A stretch of 32,779 bases of DNA from contig DBTM01000041.1 in the NCBI GenBank assembly GCA_002307055.1, positions 1 to 32,779 on the forward strand, in the 5' to 3' direction. Below the pieces are notes generated by a model. That model saw nothing but the letters and a program-made list of their open reading frames with translations. It was not told where the DNA came from and made no database searches. The position numbers and the translations under genes were made by a program. Positions 1-8,369 of this stretch are shown one piece after another. How positions within the stretch are numbered: the stretch's first letter is position 1; the number at the start of each line of letters is the position of its first letter. The stretch comes from Clostridiales bacterium UBA1316. GTDB lineage: Bacteria; Bacillota; Clostridia; Oscillospirales; Oscillospiraceae.

Positions 1-1112
1 GTCTCGCCGGAGCGGTGGGAGATGACGGCGGTGTAACCGGAGCGCTGGGCGAGCATAACAGCCTCGAAGGTTTCCGTCAGGGTGCCGATTTGGTTGAGCT
101 TGACGAGCAGGGAATTGGCGACGCCGAGCTCAATGCCGCGGCTGATTCTTTTGGGGTTTGTGACGAAGAGATCGTCGCCGACGAGCTGAAGCTTTTTGCC
201 GAGGGCGTCGGTCAGCAGCTTCCAGCCGTCCCAGTCCTCCTCGGCCATACCGTCCTCAATGGAGATGATGGGGTATTTCGCGGCGAAATCCGACCACATG
301 GCGACCATATCGGCGCGGGTCATGACGGTTTTACGTTTAGGCAGGTGATAGCAGCCGTCCGACGGGTCGAACCATTCCGAGACGGCGGGGTCCATGGCGA
401 TATAAAAATCCTTGCCGGGTTCGTAACCGGCTTTTTTAATGGCGTTCATGAGCGCTTTGAGGGCGTCCTCATCCGTATCGAGATTCGGCGCGTAGCCGCC
501 CTCGTCACCGACACCGGTTGAGGGGACGAGCGTTTTGAGCGTGTGAAAAACCTCGGCGGACATACGCAGCGCTTCCCGGAAGCTCGGGGCCGACACCGGC
601 ATGATCATAAATTCCTGGATATCGACGCTGTTGGTCGCGTGCGCGCCGCCGTTCAAGACATTCATCATCGGGACGGGCAGCGTGTTGGCGCCTGTGCCGC
701 CCAAATAGCTGTAGAGGGGAATACCAAGAGCGAGCGCTGCGGCCTTGGCGCAGGCCAGGGAGACGCCCAGAACGGCGTTGGCGCCGAGGCGCGATTTGTT
801 CGGCGTGCCGTCAAGCGCGATGAGCAGCTGATCAACGGCAATCTGGTCGAGCGCGTTTTTGCCGGTCAGGGCGCCCGCAATTTCAGTGTTGATATTGGAT
901 ACGGCTGTGAGGACGCCCTTACCGAGATAGCGGCTTTTATCGCCGTCGCGCTTTTCACAAGCCTCGAATTGTCCGGTTGACGCGCCGGAGGGGACGGACG
1001 CGCGCCCGACGGTGCCGTCCTTGAGGCTGACCTCCGCCTCGACGGTGGGGTTGCCCCTGGAATCCAGAATTTCCCGGCCAAATATACCGGTAATCTCCAA
1101 ATAACGTTTTAT
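1..1112 (-). CDS. eno: Enolase (phosphopyruvate hydratase), partial, 3' end beyond left edge
   Basis: Converts 2-phosphoglycerate to phosphoenolpyruvate in cytosolic glycolysis. The minus-strand translation carries the family hallmarks: GREILDSRGNPTVE near the N-terminus, VPSGASTG, NVLNGGAHA, GVGDEGGYAPN, SIEDGMAEEDWDGW and, at the edge, VISHRSGE. About 370 of the usual roughly 425-430 residues are present; the C-terminus is outside the window. It is the last visible gene of pgk-tpiA-gpmI-eno, 20 bp after gpmI. The start is odd: a GGAGG site at 1121-1125 is followed after 8 bases by ATA AAA CGT TAT TTG GAG ATT, so ATA stands exactly where homologues have the ATG of MKRYLEI. The nearest conventional alternatives are TTG at 1100 (spacing about 20) and a TTG overlapping the ribosome site itself. 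Identity is certain; the start is not. Confidence 0.95.
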   Translation of the reverse strand, partial: MKRYLEITGIFGREILDSRGNPTVEAEVSLKDGTVGRASVPSGASTGQFEACEKRDGDKSRYLGKGVLTAVSNINTEIAGALTGKNALDQIAVDQLLIALDGTPNKSRLGANAVLGVSLACAKAAALALGIPLYSYLGGTGANTLPVPMMNVLNGGAHATNSVDIQEFMIMPVSAPSFREALRMSAEVFHTLKTLVPSTGVGDEGGYAPNLDTDEDALKALMNAIKKAGYEPGKDFYIAMDPAVSEWFDPSDGCYHLPKRKTVMTRADMVAMWSDFAAKYPIISIEDGMAEEDWDGWKLLTDALGKKLQLVGDDLFVTNPKRISRGIELGVANSLLVKLNQIGTLTETFEAVMLAQRSGYTAVISHRSGE

Positions 1113-1132
1113 AAGCTTTACCTCCAATTTAT

Positions 1133-2656
1133 TTACCGTTTCACAATGAGTGAGGCGCCTGTCATCTGAGGCGGCTTTTCGATACCTAAAAGCTCGAGAA
1201 TTGTGGGCGCGATGTCGGCGAGCATACCCGGACGGAGCTGAACATCCGCGCCGACAAGGATGAAGGGAACCGGATTGGTGCTGTGCGCCGTCTGCGGCGA
1301 TACGCCGTCGATATCCAGCATTTCCTCGGCGTTGCCGTGATCGGCCGTCACGATGGATATGCCGCCCAGGCGCGCGGTGGCGTCAATCACTTCGCCGACG
1401 CAGGCGTCGACTGTTTCGACGGCCTTGACGGCGGCGGCGAAATCGCCGGTATGGCCGACCATGTCGCAATTGGCATAATTCAAGATGATGACATCGTAAA
1501 GCCCGCCGGAAATCCGCTTGACGACTTCACGCGTCAGCTCTCTGGCGCTCATCTCGGGAATCAGGTCGTAGGTGGGGAACTGCTTCGGGGAGGGGACAAG
1601 CAGCCGATCCTCGCCTTTATTAATCGTCTCGGAGCCGCCGTTGAAGAAAAACGTCACATGGGCGTATTTTTCGGTTTCCGCGGCGCGGAGCTGCGTGAGG
1701 CCGAGACCGCTGATGATTTCGCCGAAGGTGTTGTCAAGCGCTTGGGCGGGGTAGGCGACGGAGACATTCGGCATTTTTTCGTCATACTGTGTGGTGCAGA
1801 CGAAGTGAAGGGGGAAATAACCGTTTTTTCTGGAAAAAGCGTTAAAATCCCTGTCAACGAAAGCCCGCGTAATTTCTCTGGCCCGATCGGGGCGGAAATT
1901 GATGAAGATCACCGCGTCGCCGGGCTTAATGAGGCCGGCGCTGTCGCAGACGACGGGTTTTATAAATTCGTCGGTAACACCGGCGTCGTAAGAATTCATG
2001 ACGGCATGGAGCGGGTCGCTGTCGTTAATGCCTTCGCCGAGCACCATGGCGTTATAGGCGCTCTGTACGCGTTCCCATCTGCTGTCGCGGTCCATGGCAT
2101 AAAAGCGGCCCATCAGGGTGGCGATTTTGCCGACGCCGATTTCATCGGTTTTGGCGAGAATTTCTTCAATAATGGCTTTGCCGGAGTTCGGCAACGTATC
2201 GCGCCCGTCCATAAAGCAGTGCAGAAAGACGGTGCTTAGGCCGCGGCGCTTGGCCAGCTCCAGAAAGGCCCACAAGTGGTCAATATGGCTGTGAACGCCG
2301 CCCGCTGACATCAGGCCCATGAGATGAAGCGCCGCGCCGCTTTTGGAACAAGCCTCCATTGCGTCTGTAAAAGCCTTGTTTTCGAAAAAGCCGCCGCGTG
2401 CAATATCCCGGGTGATGCGCGTCAGGTCCTGATAAACGACGCGGCCCGCGCCGATGTTTGTGTGACCGACCTCGCTGTTGCCGATTTGCCCGGGCGGTAA
2501 GCCGACGTCTTCGCCGGAGGCTGAGAGCGCTGTGTTCGGGTAGTCTTTAAATAACCTGTCAAGGATCGGTGTTTGTGCCTGTGCGATGGCGTTGCCGCTT
2601 TGCGAGGGCGCCAGTCCATAGCCGTCCATGATAATCAGGGTCGTTGGAATTTTCAT
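1133..2656 (-). CDS. gpmI: 2,3-bisphosphoglycerate-independent phosphoglycerate mutase
   Basis: Interconverts 3- and 2-phosphoglycerate using two Mn ions and a phosphoserine intermediate; cytosolic glycolysis. Length is 507 residues, normal for the family. Visible alkaline-phosphatase-superfamily features are D11 in IIMDGYG, the catalytic Ser61 in GNSEVGHTNIGAGR, FMDGRDTLP, MGRFYAMDRD, FRPDRAREITR, the metal-binding DMVGHTGD and TADHGNAEEM near the C-terminus. It starts at an ATG preceded by AAAGGAAC and lies 51 bp after tpiA and 20 bp before eno on the same strand, so it is co-transcribed with them. This is the cofactor-independent enzyme typical of clostridia and bacilli, not the GpmA type. 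Confidence 0.97.
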   Translation of the reverse strand: MKIPTTLIIMDGYGLAPSQSGNAIAQAQTPILDRLFKDYPNTALSASGEDVGLPPGQIGNSEVGHTNIGAGRVVYQDLTRITRDIARGGFFENKAFTDAMEACSKSGAALHLMGLMSAGGVHSHIDHLWAFLELAKRRGLSTVFLHCFMDGRDTLPNSGKAIIEEILAKTDEIGVGKIATLMGRFYAMDRDSRWERVQSAYNAMVLGEGINDSDPLHAVMNSYDAGVTDEFIKPVVCDSAGLIKPGDAVIFINFRPDRAREITRAFVDRDFNAFSRKNGYFPLHFVCTTQYDEKMPNVSVAYPAQALDNTFGEIISGLGLTQLRAAETEKYAHVTFFFNGGSETINKGEDRLLVPSPKQFPTYDLIPEMSARELTREVVKRISGGLYDVIILNYANCDMVGHTGDFAAAVKAVETVDACVGEVIDATARLGGISIVTADHGNAEEMLDIDGVSPQTAHSTNPVPFILVGADVQLRPGMLADIAPTILELLGIEKPPQMTGASLIVKR

Positions 2657-2707
2657 TGTTATATCTGTTCCTTTGCCGGGGGATTGCGAAGCGCCCGGTC
2701 TATGATA

Positions 2708-3487
2708 TTATGCGTTATCCTGATTTGCCGCGTCAACGATTTGGGCAAATTCCGACGGTGAGAGCGACGCGCTGCCGATGAGGCCGCCGTCAATATCGGG
2801 CTGGCTGAGCAGCTCGCGGGCATTTTTGGCGTTCATTGAACCGCCGTACAGGATTGTAACGGCTCTGGATGTACGGGCGCCGTAGAGATTCCTGATGATG
2901 GCGCGTATGTTGTTGCAAACCTCGCCGGCTTCCGCGCTCGTCGCCGTTTTGCCGGTGCCGATGGCCCAAATGGGCTCATAGGCGATGATGACGCGGCGCA
3001 TTTTCGTCAAAGGAACGCCGGAAAGCGCCGATTTGACCTGCAGCGTGACGCGCTCGGCTGTCACGCCCATTTCCCGCTCCAAAAGGCTTTCACCGACGCA
3101 TATGATCGGGCGCAGATTCGTATTGAGCGCGGCGAGGACTTTTTTATTGACGGTTAAGTCGGTTTCGCCGTAAAGCTGCCGACGTTCGCTGTGGCCGAGG
3201 ATCACATAGTGAATGTCGAGATCAACCAGCTGCTCCGCGGACACTTCGCCGGTGAAAGCGCCTTTCTCGTTTTCACTCATGTTCTGAGCACCCGTCCCGA
3301 TGCGGCAGTCGCGGAAAGCTTTATGGACGGCGGGCAGCATCACAAAGGACGGGCAGACGACGATATCGCACCATTTAGACTGCGCGGTCAGCGCTTTAAG
3401 CTCTCCGGCATAGGCTTTCACCTGAGAGGGGAGCATATTCATTTTCCAGTTGGCGGCGATGACGGTATTGCGGTATTTCCTGTTCAT
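2708..3487 (-). CDS. tpiA: Triosephosphate isomerase
   Basis: Interconverts dihydroxyacetone phosphate and glyceraldehyde 3-phosphate; homodimeric TIM barrel in the cytosol. At 259 residues it has the expected size. Visible catalytic elements are the N-terminal AANWKMN with Lys15, ILGHSERR with the catalytic His, and AYEPIWAIGTGKTA with the catalytic Glu and flexible loop 6, followed by ILYGGSMNAKN and the phosphate-binding GGLIGSASL. ATG start. It sits 46 bp downstream of pgk and 51 bp upstream of gpmI, the usual clostridial order pgk-tpi-gpmI-eno. Confidence 0.97.
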   Translation of the reverse strand: MNRKYRNTVIAANWKMNMLPSQVKAYAGELKALTAQSKWCDIVVCPSFVMLPAVHKAFRDCRIGTGAQNMSENEKGAFTGEVSAEQLVDLDIHYVILGHSERRQLYGETDLTVNKKVLAALNTNLRPIICVGESLLEREMGVTAERVTLQVKSALSGVPLTKMRRVIIAYEPIWAIGTGKTATSAEAGEVCNNIRAIIRNLYGARTSRAVTILYGGSMNAKNARELLSQPDIDGGLIGSASLSPSEFAQIVDAANQDNA

Positions 3488-3533
3488 ATTAATATCTTCC
3501 TAAACTTCATTATTCACTAATATATTTATAGAA

Positions 3534-4727
3534 TTATTTATCCAGCAGGCAGGCGATGCCGGGCAGCTCTTTGCCCTCGAGGAATTCGAGCGTCGCGCCG
3601 CCGCCTGTGGAGACATGGGTGATTTGATCGTACAGACCGTATTGACGGATAGCCGCGGCGCTGTCTCCGCCGCCGACAATGGATATGGCGTTAGATTTCG
3701 CCAGAGCGATTGCGACGGTATGAGTGCCCTCGGCGAATTTCGGAAATTCAAAAACGCCCATCGGGCCGTTCCAGATGACGGTGCCGGCCTTGTGAATCTC
3801 GTCAGCAAACGTTTTAGCCGATTCCGGGCCGATATCGAGCCCCATCATACCGTCGGGAATCGCCGTGCTGTCGACAACGAGGGTTTCGGCGTCGTTTGAG
3901 AATTTATCGGCTGCGACGGCATCAACGGGCAGAAGAATTCGGACGCCGCGGTTTTTAGCTTTATTTAAGACATCAAGCGTATAATCAAGCTTATCATCCT
4001 CGCAGATGGATTTGCCGATGCTGCCGCCGCAGGCCTTAATGAACGTAAAGGCCATGCCGCCGCCGATGAGCAGCGCGTCGACCTTGTCGAGCAGGTTGAC
4101 GATGACGCCCAGCTTGTCGGACACCTTTGAGCCGCCGAGGATTGCGATGAACGGACGTTTGGGACTGTCAAGAGCGCCACCGATCTGCGTCAGCTCGGCG
4201 TCAATTAAAAAGCCGCCGACAGCGGGCAGATAGTGGGACACGCCCTCGGTGGAAGCGTGTGCGCGGTGAGCGGTGCCGAAGGCGTCGTCCACAAAGATAT
4301 CTGCCATTCCGGCAAGAGCCTTGGCAAAGGCGGGGTCGTTTTTCTCCTCCTCCTTGTGGAAACGGAGGTTTTCCAGCAGCATAATTTCGCCGGGGCGGAG
4401 CGCGGCGGAAAGCCTTTGCGCGTCCTCGCCGATGACGTCCTTGGACATGATAACCGGCTTGCCCAGAAGCGTTGAAAGCCGGTCGGCGGCGACCTTCAGC
4501 GACAGCTTCGGGTTCCACTGACCGTCGGGACGGCCAAGATGCGAGCAGACGATGACGGCGGCTCCGCGGCTCAGGAGATAAGTGATGGTGGGCAGTGAAG
4601 AGGTGATGCGTCCGTCGTCGGTGATGGCGCCCGTGTTCTTGTCGAGCGGAACATTGAAATCACAGCGCAAGAGGATTTTTTTCCCCTTGACGTCAATGTC
4701 CTTGACTGATTTTTTATTATAGTTCAT
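3534..4727 (-). CDS. pgk: Phosphoglycerate kinase
   Basis: Transfers the acyl phosphate of 1,3-bisphosphoglycerate to ADP, the first ATP-yielding step of glycolysis. The 397-residue product matches the family length. Motifs seen are LLRCDFNVPLD near the N-terminus, SHLGRPDG, LENLRFHKEEE, AHASTEGV, AILGGSKVSDK, NGPMGVFEFPKF and the nucleotide-binding GGGDSAAAI. The open frame extends 25 codons upstream, but the ATG at 4727 is chosen because GGAGG lies 5 bases before it and the protein then begins MNYNKKSVKDIDVKGK like its homologues. First gene of the visible glycolytic operon; gap is not next to it, unlike many Firmicutes where gap precedes pgk. Confidence 0.97.
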   Translation of the reverse strand: MNYNKKSVKDIDVKGKKILLRCDFNVPLDKNTGAITDDGRITSSLPTITYLLSRGAAVIVCSHLGRPDGQWNPKLSLKVAADRLSTLLGKPVIMSKDVIGEDAQRLSAALRPGEIMLLENLRFHKEEEKNDPAFAKALAGMADIFVDDAFGTAHRAHASTEGVSHYLPAVGGFLIDAELTQIGGALDSPKRPFIAILGGSKVSDKLGVIVNLLDKVDALLIGGGMAFTFIKACGGSIGKSICEDDKLDYTLDVLNKAKNRGVRILLPVDAVAADKFSNDAETLVVDSTAIPDGMMGLDIGPESAKTFADEIHKAGTVIWNGPMGVFEFPKFAEGTHTVAIALAKSNAISIVGGGDSAAAIRQYGLYDQITHVSTGGGATLEFLEGKELPGIACLLDK

Positions 4728-4809
4728 GACTTCCTCCAGGTTCATACAGTGAATGAAGCAGCCGGTTGTACTAAAACCTGCCGCACTGCATAATGATGAC
4801 ATTCAATAT

Positions 4810-4838
4810 ATTGTAGTACGGACGCAAAGACTTTTCAA
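4810..4838 (-). promoter_or_regulatory. SigA promoter of the pgk-tpiA-gpmI-eno operon
   Basis: On the minus strand TTGAAA (4838-4833) is separated by exactly 17 bp from TACAAT (4815-4810), about 80 bp upstream of the pgk ATG. It is the only near-consensus promoter upstream of pgk in this orientation. Confidence 0.8.
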
Positions 4839-4849
4839 CATATATTTTA

Positions 4850-4869
4850 GAACTATTTAACTATAGTTC
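4850..4869. promoter_or_regulatory. Inverted repeat upstream of the pgk promoter
   Basis: Perfect arms GAACTAT and ATAGTTC enclose a 6-nt spacer. The dyad starts about 12 bp upstream of the pgk -35 box and about 75 bp upstream of the divergent -35 box, a suitable place for an activator or a shared regulator. No known regulator consensus is recognised; the site is AT-rich and could be chance. Confidence 0.3.
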
Positions 4870-4942
4870 ATATCATAATTACCCCGTAATTTTAAAACTT
4901 ATGCACTAAATCCATTCAAATACAAAAAATAGGATAAAATAT

Positions 4943-4971
4943 TTGCATATGCTGTTTATATTGATTATACT
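4943..4971 (+). promoter_or_regulatory. SigA promoter of the glycosyltransferase-rsmA-mpg operon
   Basis: TTGCAT (4943-4948), 17 bp, TATACT (4966-4971), about 70 bp before the GTG start of the glycosyltransferase gene. Confidence 0.75.
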
Positions 4972-5042
4972 GTGTCTTGATTTGAGTTCCCGCATATGGC
5001 GCAAGCAGTATCTGTACGCTCAGGCGGATAGGAGAGATTCGT

Positions 5043-5990
5043 GTGAAAAACAAGCTTTTCATCGTTGTTCCCTGTTATAATGAAGAGGAAGTACTCAGCG
5101 AAACAACCTCAAGACTGAAAGCTAAAATGCGCAGTCTGATCGCTGAGGGCAAAATCTCCGAGGACAGCCGCGTGCTGCTTGTCAACGACGGCTCAAAGGA
5201 TAAAACCTGGGCGATGATTAAGGAAATCAGCCGCGCGGACAAGCTTTTTACAGGCGTCTCGCTCAGCAGAAACCGCGGCCACCAGAACGCGCTTCTGGCA
5301 GGGCTGATGACGGCGCGGGGAAGAGTCGACATGGTCATCTCGATGGATGCCGACCTGCAGGATGATATCAACGCCGCGGATAAAATGGTGGACGAATATC
5401 TGGCCGGTTACGACGTTGTCTACGGTGTCAGGAACAAGCGGGATAAGGACACATTTTTTAAACGCTTTACGGCGGAGGGGTACTATAAGCTGCTTGGCGC
5501 CATGGGGTGCCAGGTAATTTTCAATCACGCCGACTACAGGCTTTTATCGAGCCGGGCGCTCGACGCGCTGAGCGAATACGGCGAAAAAAACATGTTTATC
5601 AGAGGGATTATCCCGATGCTCGGCTACAGGACGACGACCGTGACGTATGAACGCGGCGAACGGTTTGCCGGAGAAAGCAAATACCCTTTGAAAAAAATGC
5701 TGGCGCTCGCGTCTGACGGTATATTTTCGCTGAGCATGAAGCCGCTCCGCGTTATTACAGGGCTCGGCGTCACGCTGCTGGCGCTCGCTTTTGCGCTTTT
5801 CGTCTATTCAATCGTGCGCCTGTGCATGGGGCACACGATTTTGGACTGGAAAATTATCACGATATCCATATGGGGTGTCGGCGGCCTGTTGCTCACGGCG
5901 CTGGGCATCATCGGCGAATATGTCGGCCGGGCTTATATGGAATTAAAGAACAGACCGAGATATCACATCGGGGAAACAGTGGGCTTGTGA
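5043..5990 (+). CDS. GT2 family membrane glycosyltransferase (DPM1/GtrB-like)
   Basis: Predicted to transfer a sugar from a nucleotide donor to a polyprenyl-phosphate carrier at the inner face of the membrane, by similarity of architecture to GtrB, CsbB and dolichol-phosphate mannosyltransferases. The 315 residues comprise an N-terminal GT-A domain beginning VVPCYNEEEVL, with NDGSKDKTW, SRNRGHQNALLAGL and the metal-binding SMDADLQDD, followed by two C-terminal membrane helices at about residues 227-250 and 265-285 ending near GEYVGRAY. It starts with GTG at 5043 after AGGAGA at good spacing. It is first in an operon with rsmA (32 bp gap). Donor sugar and final acceptor cannot be read from sequence; wall, teichoic acid or lipid glycosylation are all possible. 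Confidence 0.9.
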   Translation: MKNKLFIVVPCYNEEEVLSETTSRLKAKMRSLIAEGKISEDSRVLLVNDGSKDKTWAMIKEISRADKLFTGVSLSRNRGHQNALLAGLMTARGRVDMVISMDADLQDDINAADKMVDEYLAGYDVVYGVRNKRDKDTFFKRFTAEGYYKLLGAMGCQVIFNHADYRLLSSRALDALSEYGEKNMFIRGIIPMLGYRTTTVTYERGERFAGESKYPLKKMLALASDGIFSLSMKPLRVITGLGVTLLALAFALFVYSIVRLCMGHTILDWKIITISIWGVGGLLLTALGIIGEYVGRAYMELKNRPRYHIGETVGL

Positions 5991-6022
5991 CGGATCATAT
6001 TCGCCCGGCGGAAGGATAACAG

Positions 6023-6907
6023 ATGGATCTATGCAATGAACAAGATATCGGCAGGCTGCTGACGAAGCATGGCTTCCGGTTTTCAAAATCAATGGGCCAG
6101 AATTTTTTGATCGACAGCAGTGTCCCTGAAAAAATTGCATCAGGTTCCGGAATTGACAGTTCCTTCGGCGTACTGGAGATCGGGCCGGGCATCGGCGCTC
6201 TGACCGGTGCGCTCAGTCCGCGCGCGGGCAGGGTGCTGTCTGTCGAGCTGGACAGCCGGCTGCTGCCGCTTTTGCAGGAAACACTGGCAGATTACAAAAA
6301 CGTAAAAATCATCAGCGGCGATATCCTGAAGCTGGATATCAGCCAAATGGTAAAGACTGAAATGCCGGGGCTGCGGTACGCGGTGTGCGCCAATCTGCCG
6401 TACAACATCACGACGCCGGTGCTGACGGCGCTTTTTGAAGCGCAGCTTTTCGAGACCATTACGGTCATGGTGCAGCGCGAGGTCGCCCTGCGCATGTGCG
6501 CCGAGCCCGGTACGGCGGATTACGGCGCGTTTACGGTCTTTGTCAGATATCATTCGGAGCCGAAGATACTGTTTGATGTCGCGCCTGACAGCTTTATCCC
6601 GCAGCCGAAGGTCACATCCTCCGTTATCACGATGAAAATGCGGCGGAGCCGCCCGGAGGGTATAGACGACGAAGCCATGTTTTTCCGCGTCGTCAGAGGG
6701 TCGTTTGCCCAGCGCCGCAAGATGCTGGTTAACGGCCTGGAATCCGCGTTCAGCGGCAAGTTCACAAAGGAAGAGCTCAAAGCCGTCATTACGGAGTGCG
6801 GCTTTGACGCGATGGTCCGGGGGGAAACGCTCGGCATCCCGGGTTTCGCGGCGATAGCGGGCAGGATCGGAGAAAAATGGGATGATCATTCCAAGAGAAT
6901 TTTATGA
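6023..6907 (+). CDS. rsmA: 16S rRNA (adenine1518/1519-N6)-dimethyltransferase
   Basis: Dimethylates two adjacent adenines in helix 45 of 16S rRNA during late small-subunit assembly (RsmA/KsgA). The 294-residue product shows the diagnostic N-terminal KSMGQNFLID, SAM-binding motif I LEIGPGIGALT, the acidic VELD ending strand 2, GDILKLD and the catalytic motif IV NLPYNITTPV, then VQREVALRM and FIPQPKVTSSV. ATG start with GGAAGGA upstream. It follows the glycosyltransferase gene closely and its last 26 bp overlap the start of the DNA glycosylase gene, indicating translational coupling. Confidence 0.97.
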   Translation: MDLCNEQDIGRLLTKHGFRFSKSMGQNFLIDSSVPEKIASGSGIDSSFGVLEIGPGIGALTGALSPRAGRVLSVELDSRLLPLLQETLADYKNVKIISGDILKLDISQMVKTEMPGLRYAVCANLPYNITTPVLTALFEAQLFETITVMVQREVALRMCAEPGTADYGAFTVFVRYHSEPKILFDVAPDSFIPQPKVTSSVITMKMRRSRPEGIDDEAMFFRVVRGSFAQRRKMLVNGLESAFSGKFTKEELKAVITECGFDAMVRGETLGIPGFAAIAGRIGEKWDDHSKRIL

Positions 6908-7466
6908 GCGGGATACTCTGACAGTCGCGCGGGAACTTCTCGGCCAAATTCTCGTCAGAGAGACAGACGAGGGAATTGTACGCGGGAGCATTGTTGAAAC
7001 AGAAGGTTATCTGGGGCTAAGGGATGACGCCGCGCACAGTTATAAGGGGAAAAGCGACCGCGTCCGGGTTCAGTACGGACCGGCGGGGGCAGCTTATATC
7101 TACATGATTTACGGAATGTACCACTGCCTCAATATCACCACCGGACCTGAGGGGGTGCCTGAGGTTGTTCTTATCCGAGCGCTTGAGCCTGTGTCGGGTA
7201 TCGGGCTGATGGCAAAAAGACGCGGTACCGAAAAGCTGCCGCAGCTGTGCAGCGGCCCCGGTAAGCTTTGCAGGGCTATGGCGGTCGACAAAGCCCTATA
7301 CGGCGCAGACTTGTGCTCAGACGGCCCGCTCCGCCTTGAATACGGTAAAACACCGGCGGAGACGGCTGCGTCAAAGCGGATCGGCATCGATTACGCCGCA
7401 TTATGCCGGGATAAGCTTTGGCGGTTTACGATAGCCGGAAATCAATATGTGTCGGTACGGCGATAA
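6882..7466 (+). CDS. mpg: 3-methyladenine DNA glycosylase, AAG/MPG family
   Basis: Base-excision repair enzyme that removes alkylated purines such as 3-methyladenine and hypoxanthine. The 194 residues match the compact AAG fold: ARELLGQILVR at the start, the signature IVETEGYLG with the catalytic Glu, DDAAHSYKGKSDR, the base-pocket segment AYIYMIYGMYHCLNITT, VLIRALEP and LCSGPGKLCRAM. The ATG lies inside rsmA in another frame, preceded by GGAG. Last gene of its operon; the next gene has its own promoter at 7504. Confidence 0.94.
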   Translation: MIIPREFYERDTLTVARELLGQILVRETDEGIVRGSIVETEGYLGLRDDAAHSYKGKSDRVRVQYGPAGAAYIYMIYGMYHCLNITTGPEGVPEVVLIRALEPVSGIGLMAKRRGTEKLPQLCSGPGKLCRAMAVDKALYGADLCSDGPLRLEYGKTPAETAASKRIGIDYAALCRDKLWRFTIAGNQYVSVRR

Positions 7467-7503
7467 CGAATTCAAGCAAATGCGGTATTTTCGCCTAAAA
7501 TTA

Positions 7504-7532
7504 TTGACGTATCTGTAAACATGTTGTAAACT
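7504..7532 (+). promoter_or_regulatory. SigA promoter upstream of the zinc-ribbon/Ig-like gene
   Basis: TTGACG (7504-7509), 17 bp, TAAACT (7527-7532), about 65 bp before the ATG at 7598. Confidence 0.75.
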
Positions 7533-7597
7533 TTGATGTGATGAACACTATGTGTGTTCACTTTGTTCATACACATGAACAGAAACGGGGTGTTTGA

Positions 7598-8227
7598 ATG
7601 GCAGTCATTTCAGAAGTTAAGTGCGGAAGATGTGACCGCAGATATTCTGGGTTCCGCAGCAGATGCCCGTATTGCGGTGCGCGCCGTAATAAACGCGGGA
7701 AACAAGCGGATGAAGCTGATAATAAAAAAGCAAAACTGGTCATCGGCGTATTGCTGCTGATCCTGTTAATTGTCGCGACGATGATCCTGATATTTACGAG
7801 CCTGCCGGATAATACCGCGCCGAGTGCCGTGACAGACTCAGATACCGCCACGACAGACGCAGAGCCTACATATTCCGCGGGCGAGGATATTGACACCGTC
7901 GAGAAATCACCTGATCCGGATACGGCATCGTCTCCGTCACCGACGGCGAGCGCCCCGGTTGTCGTCACTCAGGTTAATATTGTTTCCGGCGGCGCTGTAA
8001 CAAATGATGTTACCCTACTTAAAATAGGCGATACCTGGAGGATGAAGTTCACAACGGTGCCTGAGACCACAGGCAAACAAGGGACTTGGGCAAGCAGCGA
8101 CGAGACCGTGTTCACGGTACTTTCCAACGGGCAAATCACGGCAATAGGCAAGGGCTCGGCGACATTGACGGTGACGGTCGACGGCGTTGTCAGCAATAAG
8201 TGCATTGTTCGGGTAAAAGGCAAATAA
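7598..8227 (+). CDS. Membrane-anchored protein with zinc ribbon and bacterial Ig-like (Big_2) domain
   Basis: Function unknown. The 209 residues show three parts: an N-terminal zinc ribbon with C9-x2-C12 and C23-x2-C26, a single membrane helix at about 47-68, and an extracellular part made of a Ser/Thr/Pro/Asp-rich linker (about 70-118) and a C-terminal Big_2 domain (about 120-209) with the typical WASSDETVFTV, NGQITAIGKGSATLTVT and C-terminal VRVKGK. The predicted topology puts the zinc ribbon in the cytoplasm and the Ig-like domain on the cell surface. ATG start after GGGGTG. The gene is monocistronic, with its own promoter and a strong terminator. Confidence 0.85.
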   Translation: MAVISEVKCGRCDRRYSGFRSRCPYCGARRNKRGKQADEADNKKAKLVIGVLLLILLIVATMILIFTSLPDNTAPSAVTDSDTATTDAEPTYSAGEDIDTVEKSPDPDTASSPSPTASAPVVVTQVNIVSGGAVTNDVTLLKIGDTWRMKFTTVPETTGKQGTWASSDETVFTVLSNGQITAIGKGSATLTVTVDGVVSNKCIVRVKGK

Positions 8228-8250
8228 GCTTGAAATTTCCGTAAAATCAG

Positions 8251-8287
8251 CGGCAAACAGATATTTCTGTTTGCCGCCGTTTTTTTT
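8251..8287 (+). terminator. Rho-independent terminator
   Basis: Arms CGGCAAACAG (8251-8260) and CTGTTTGCCG (8267-8276) form a perfect 10-bp stem with a 6-nt loop, followed by CCG and eight T residues at 8280-8287. Confidence 0.95.
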
Positions 8288-8325
8288 CTCAGTAAAATCA
8301 TAAAAGTGACGATAATTAACAAGAG

Positions 8326-8347
8326 TATGTAAATTCTATGTAAATTT
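8326..8347 (+). repeat. Tandem 11-bp repeat upstream of the GGDEF gene
   Basis: TATGTAAATTC (8326-8336) is followed directly by TATGTAAATTT (8337-8347), 10 of 11 identical, just before the ribosome site of the diguanylate cyclase gene. A short inverted repeat ATCAC/GTGAT then flanks the GGAG site. It may be an operator, but the AT-rich composition makes chance possible. Confidence 0.35.
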
Positions 8348-8369
8348 AATCACCTGATGGAGTGATCAC

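Larger units (their letters stand above)
4728..5042. other. Divergent intergenic region with two SigA promoters and a dyad
   Basis: This 315-bp AT-rich gap holds no gene. It contains the pgk operon promoter on the minus strand, the promoter of the glycosyltransferase operon on the plus strand and, between them, a perfect 7-bp inverted repeat at 4850-4869. Each is listed separately or under findings. Confidence 0.8.

Noticed and set aside
1283..2239. Long plus-strand frame of 318 codons opposite gpmI
   Set aside because: It is the antisense shadow of a clearly real gene in GC-rich third-position DNA; the peptide has no recognisable motif.
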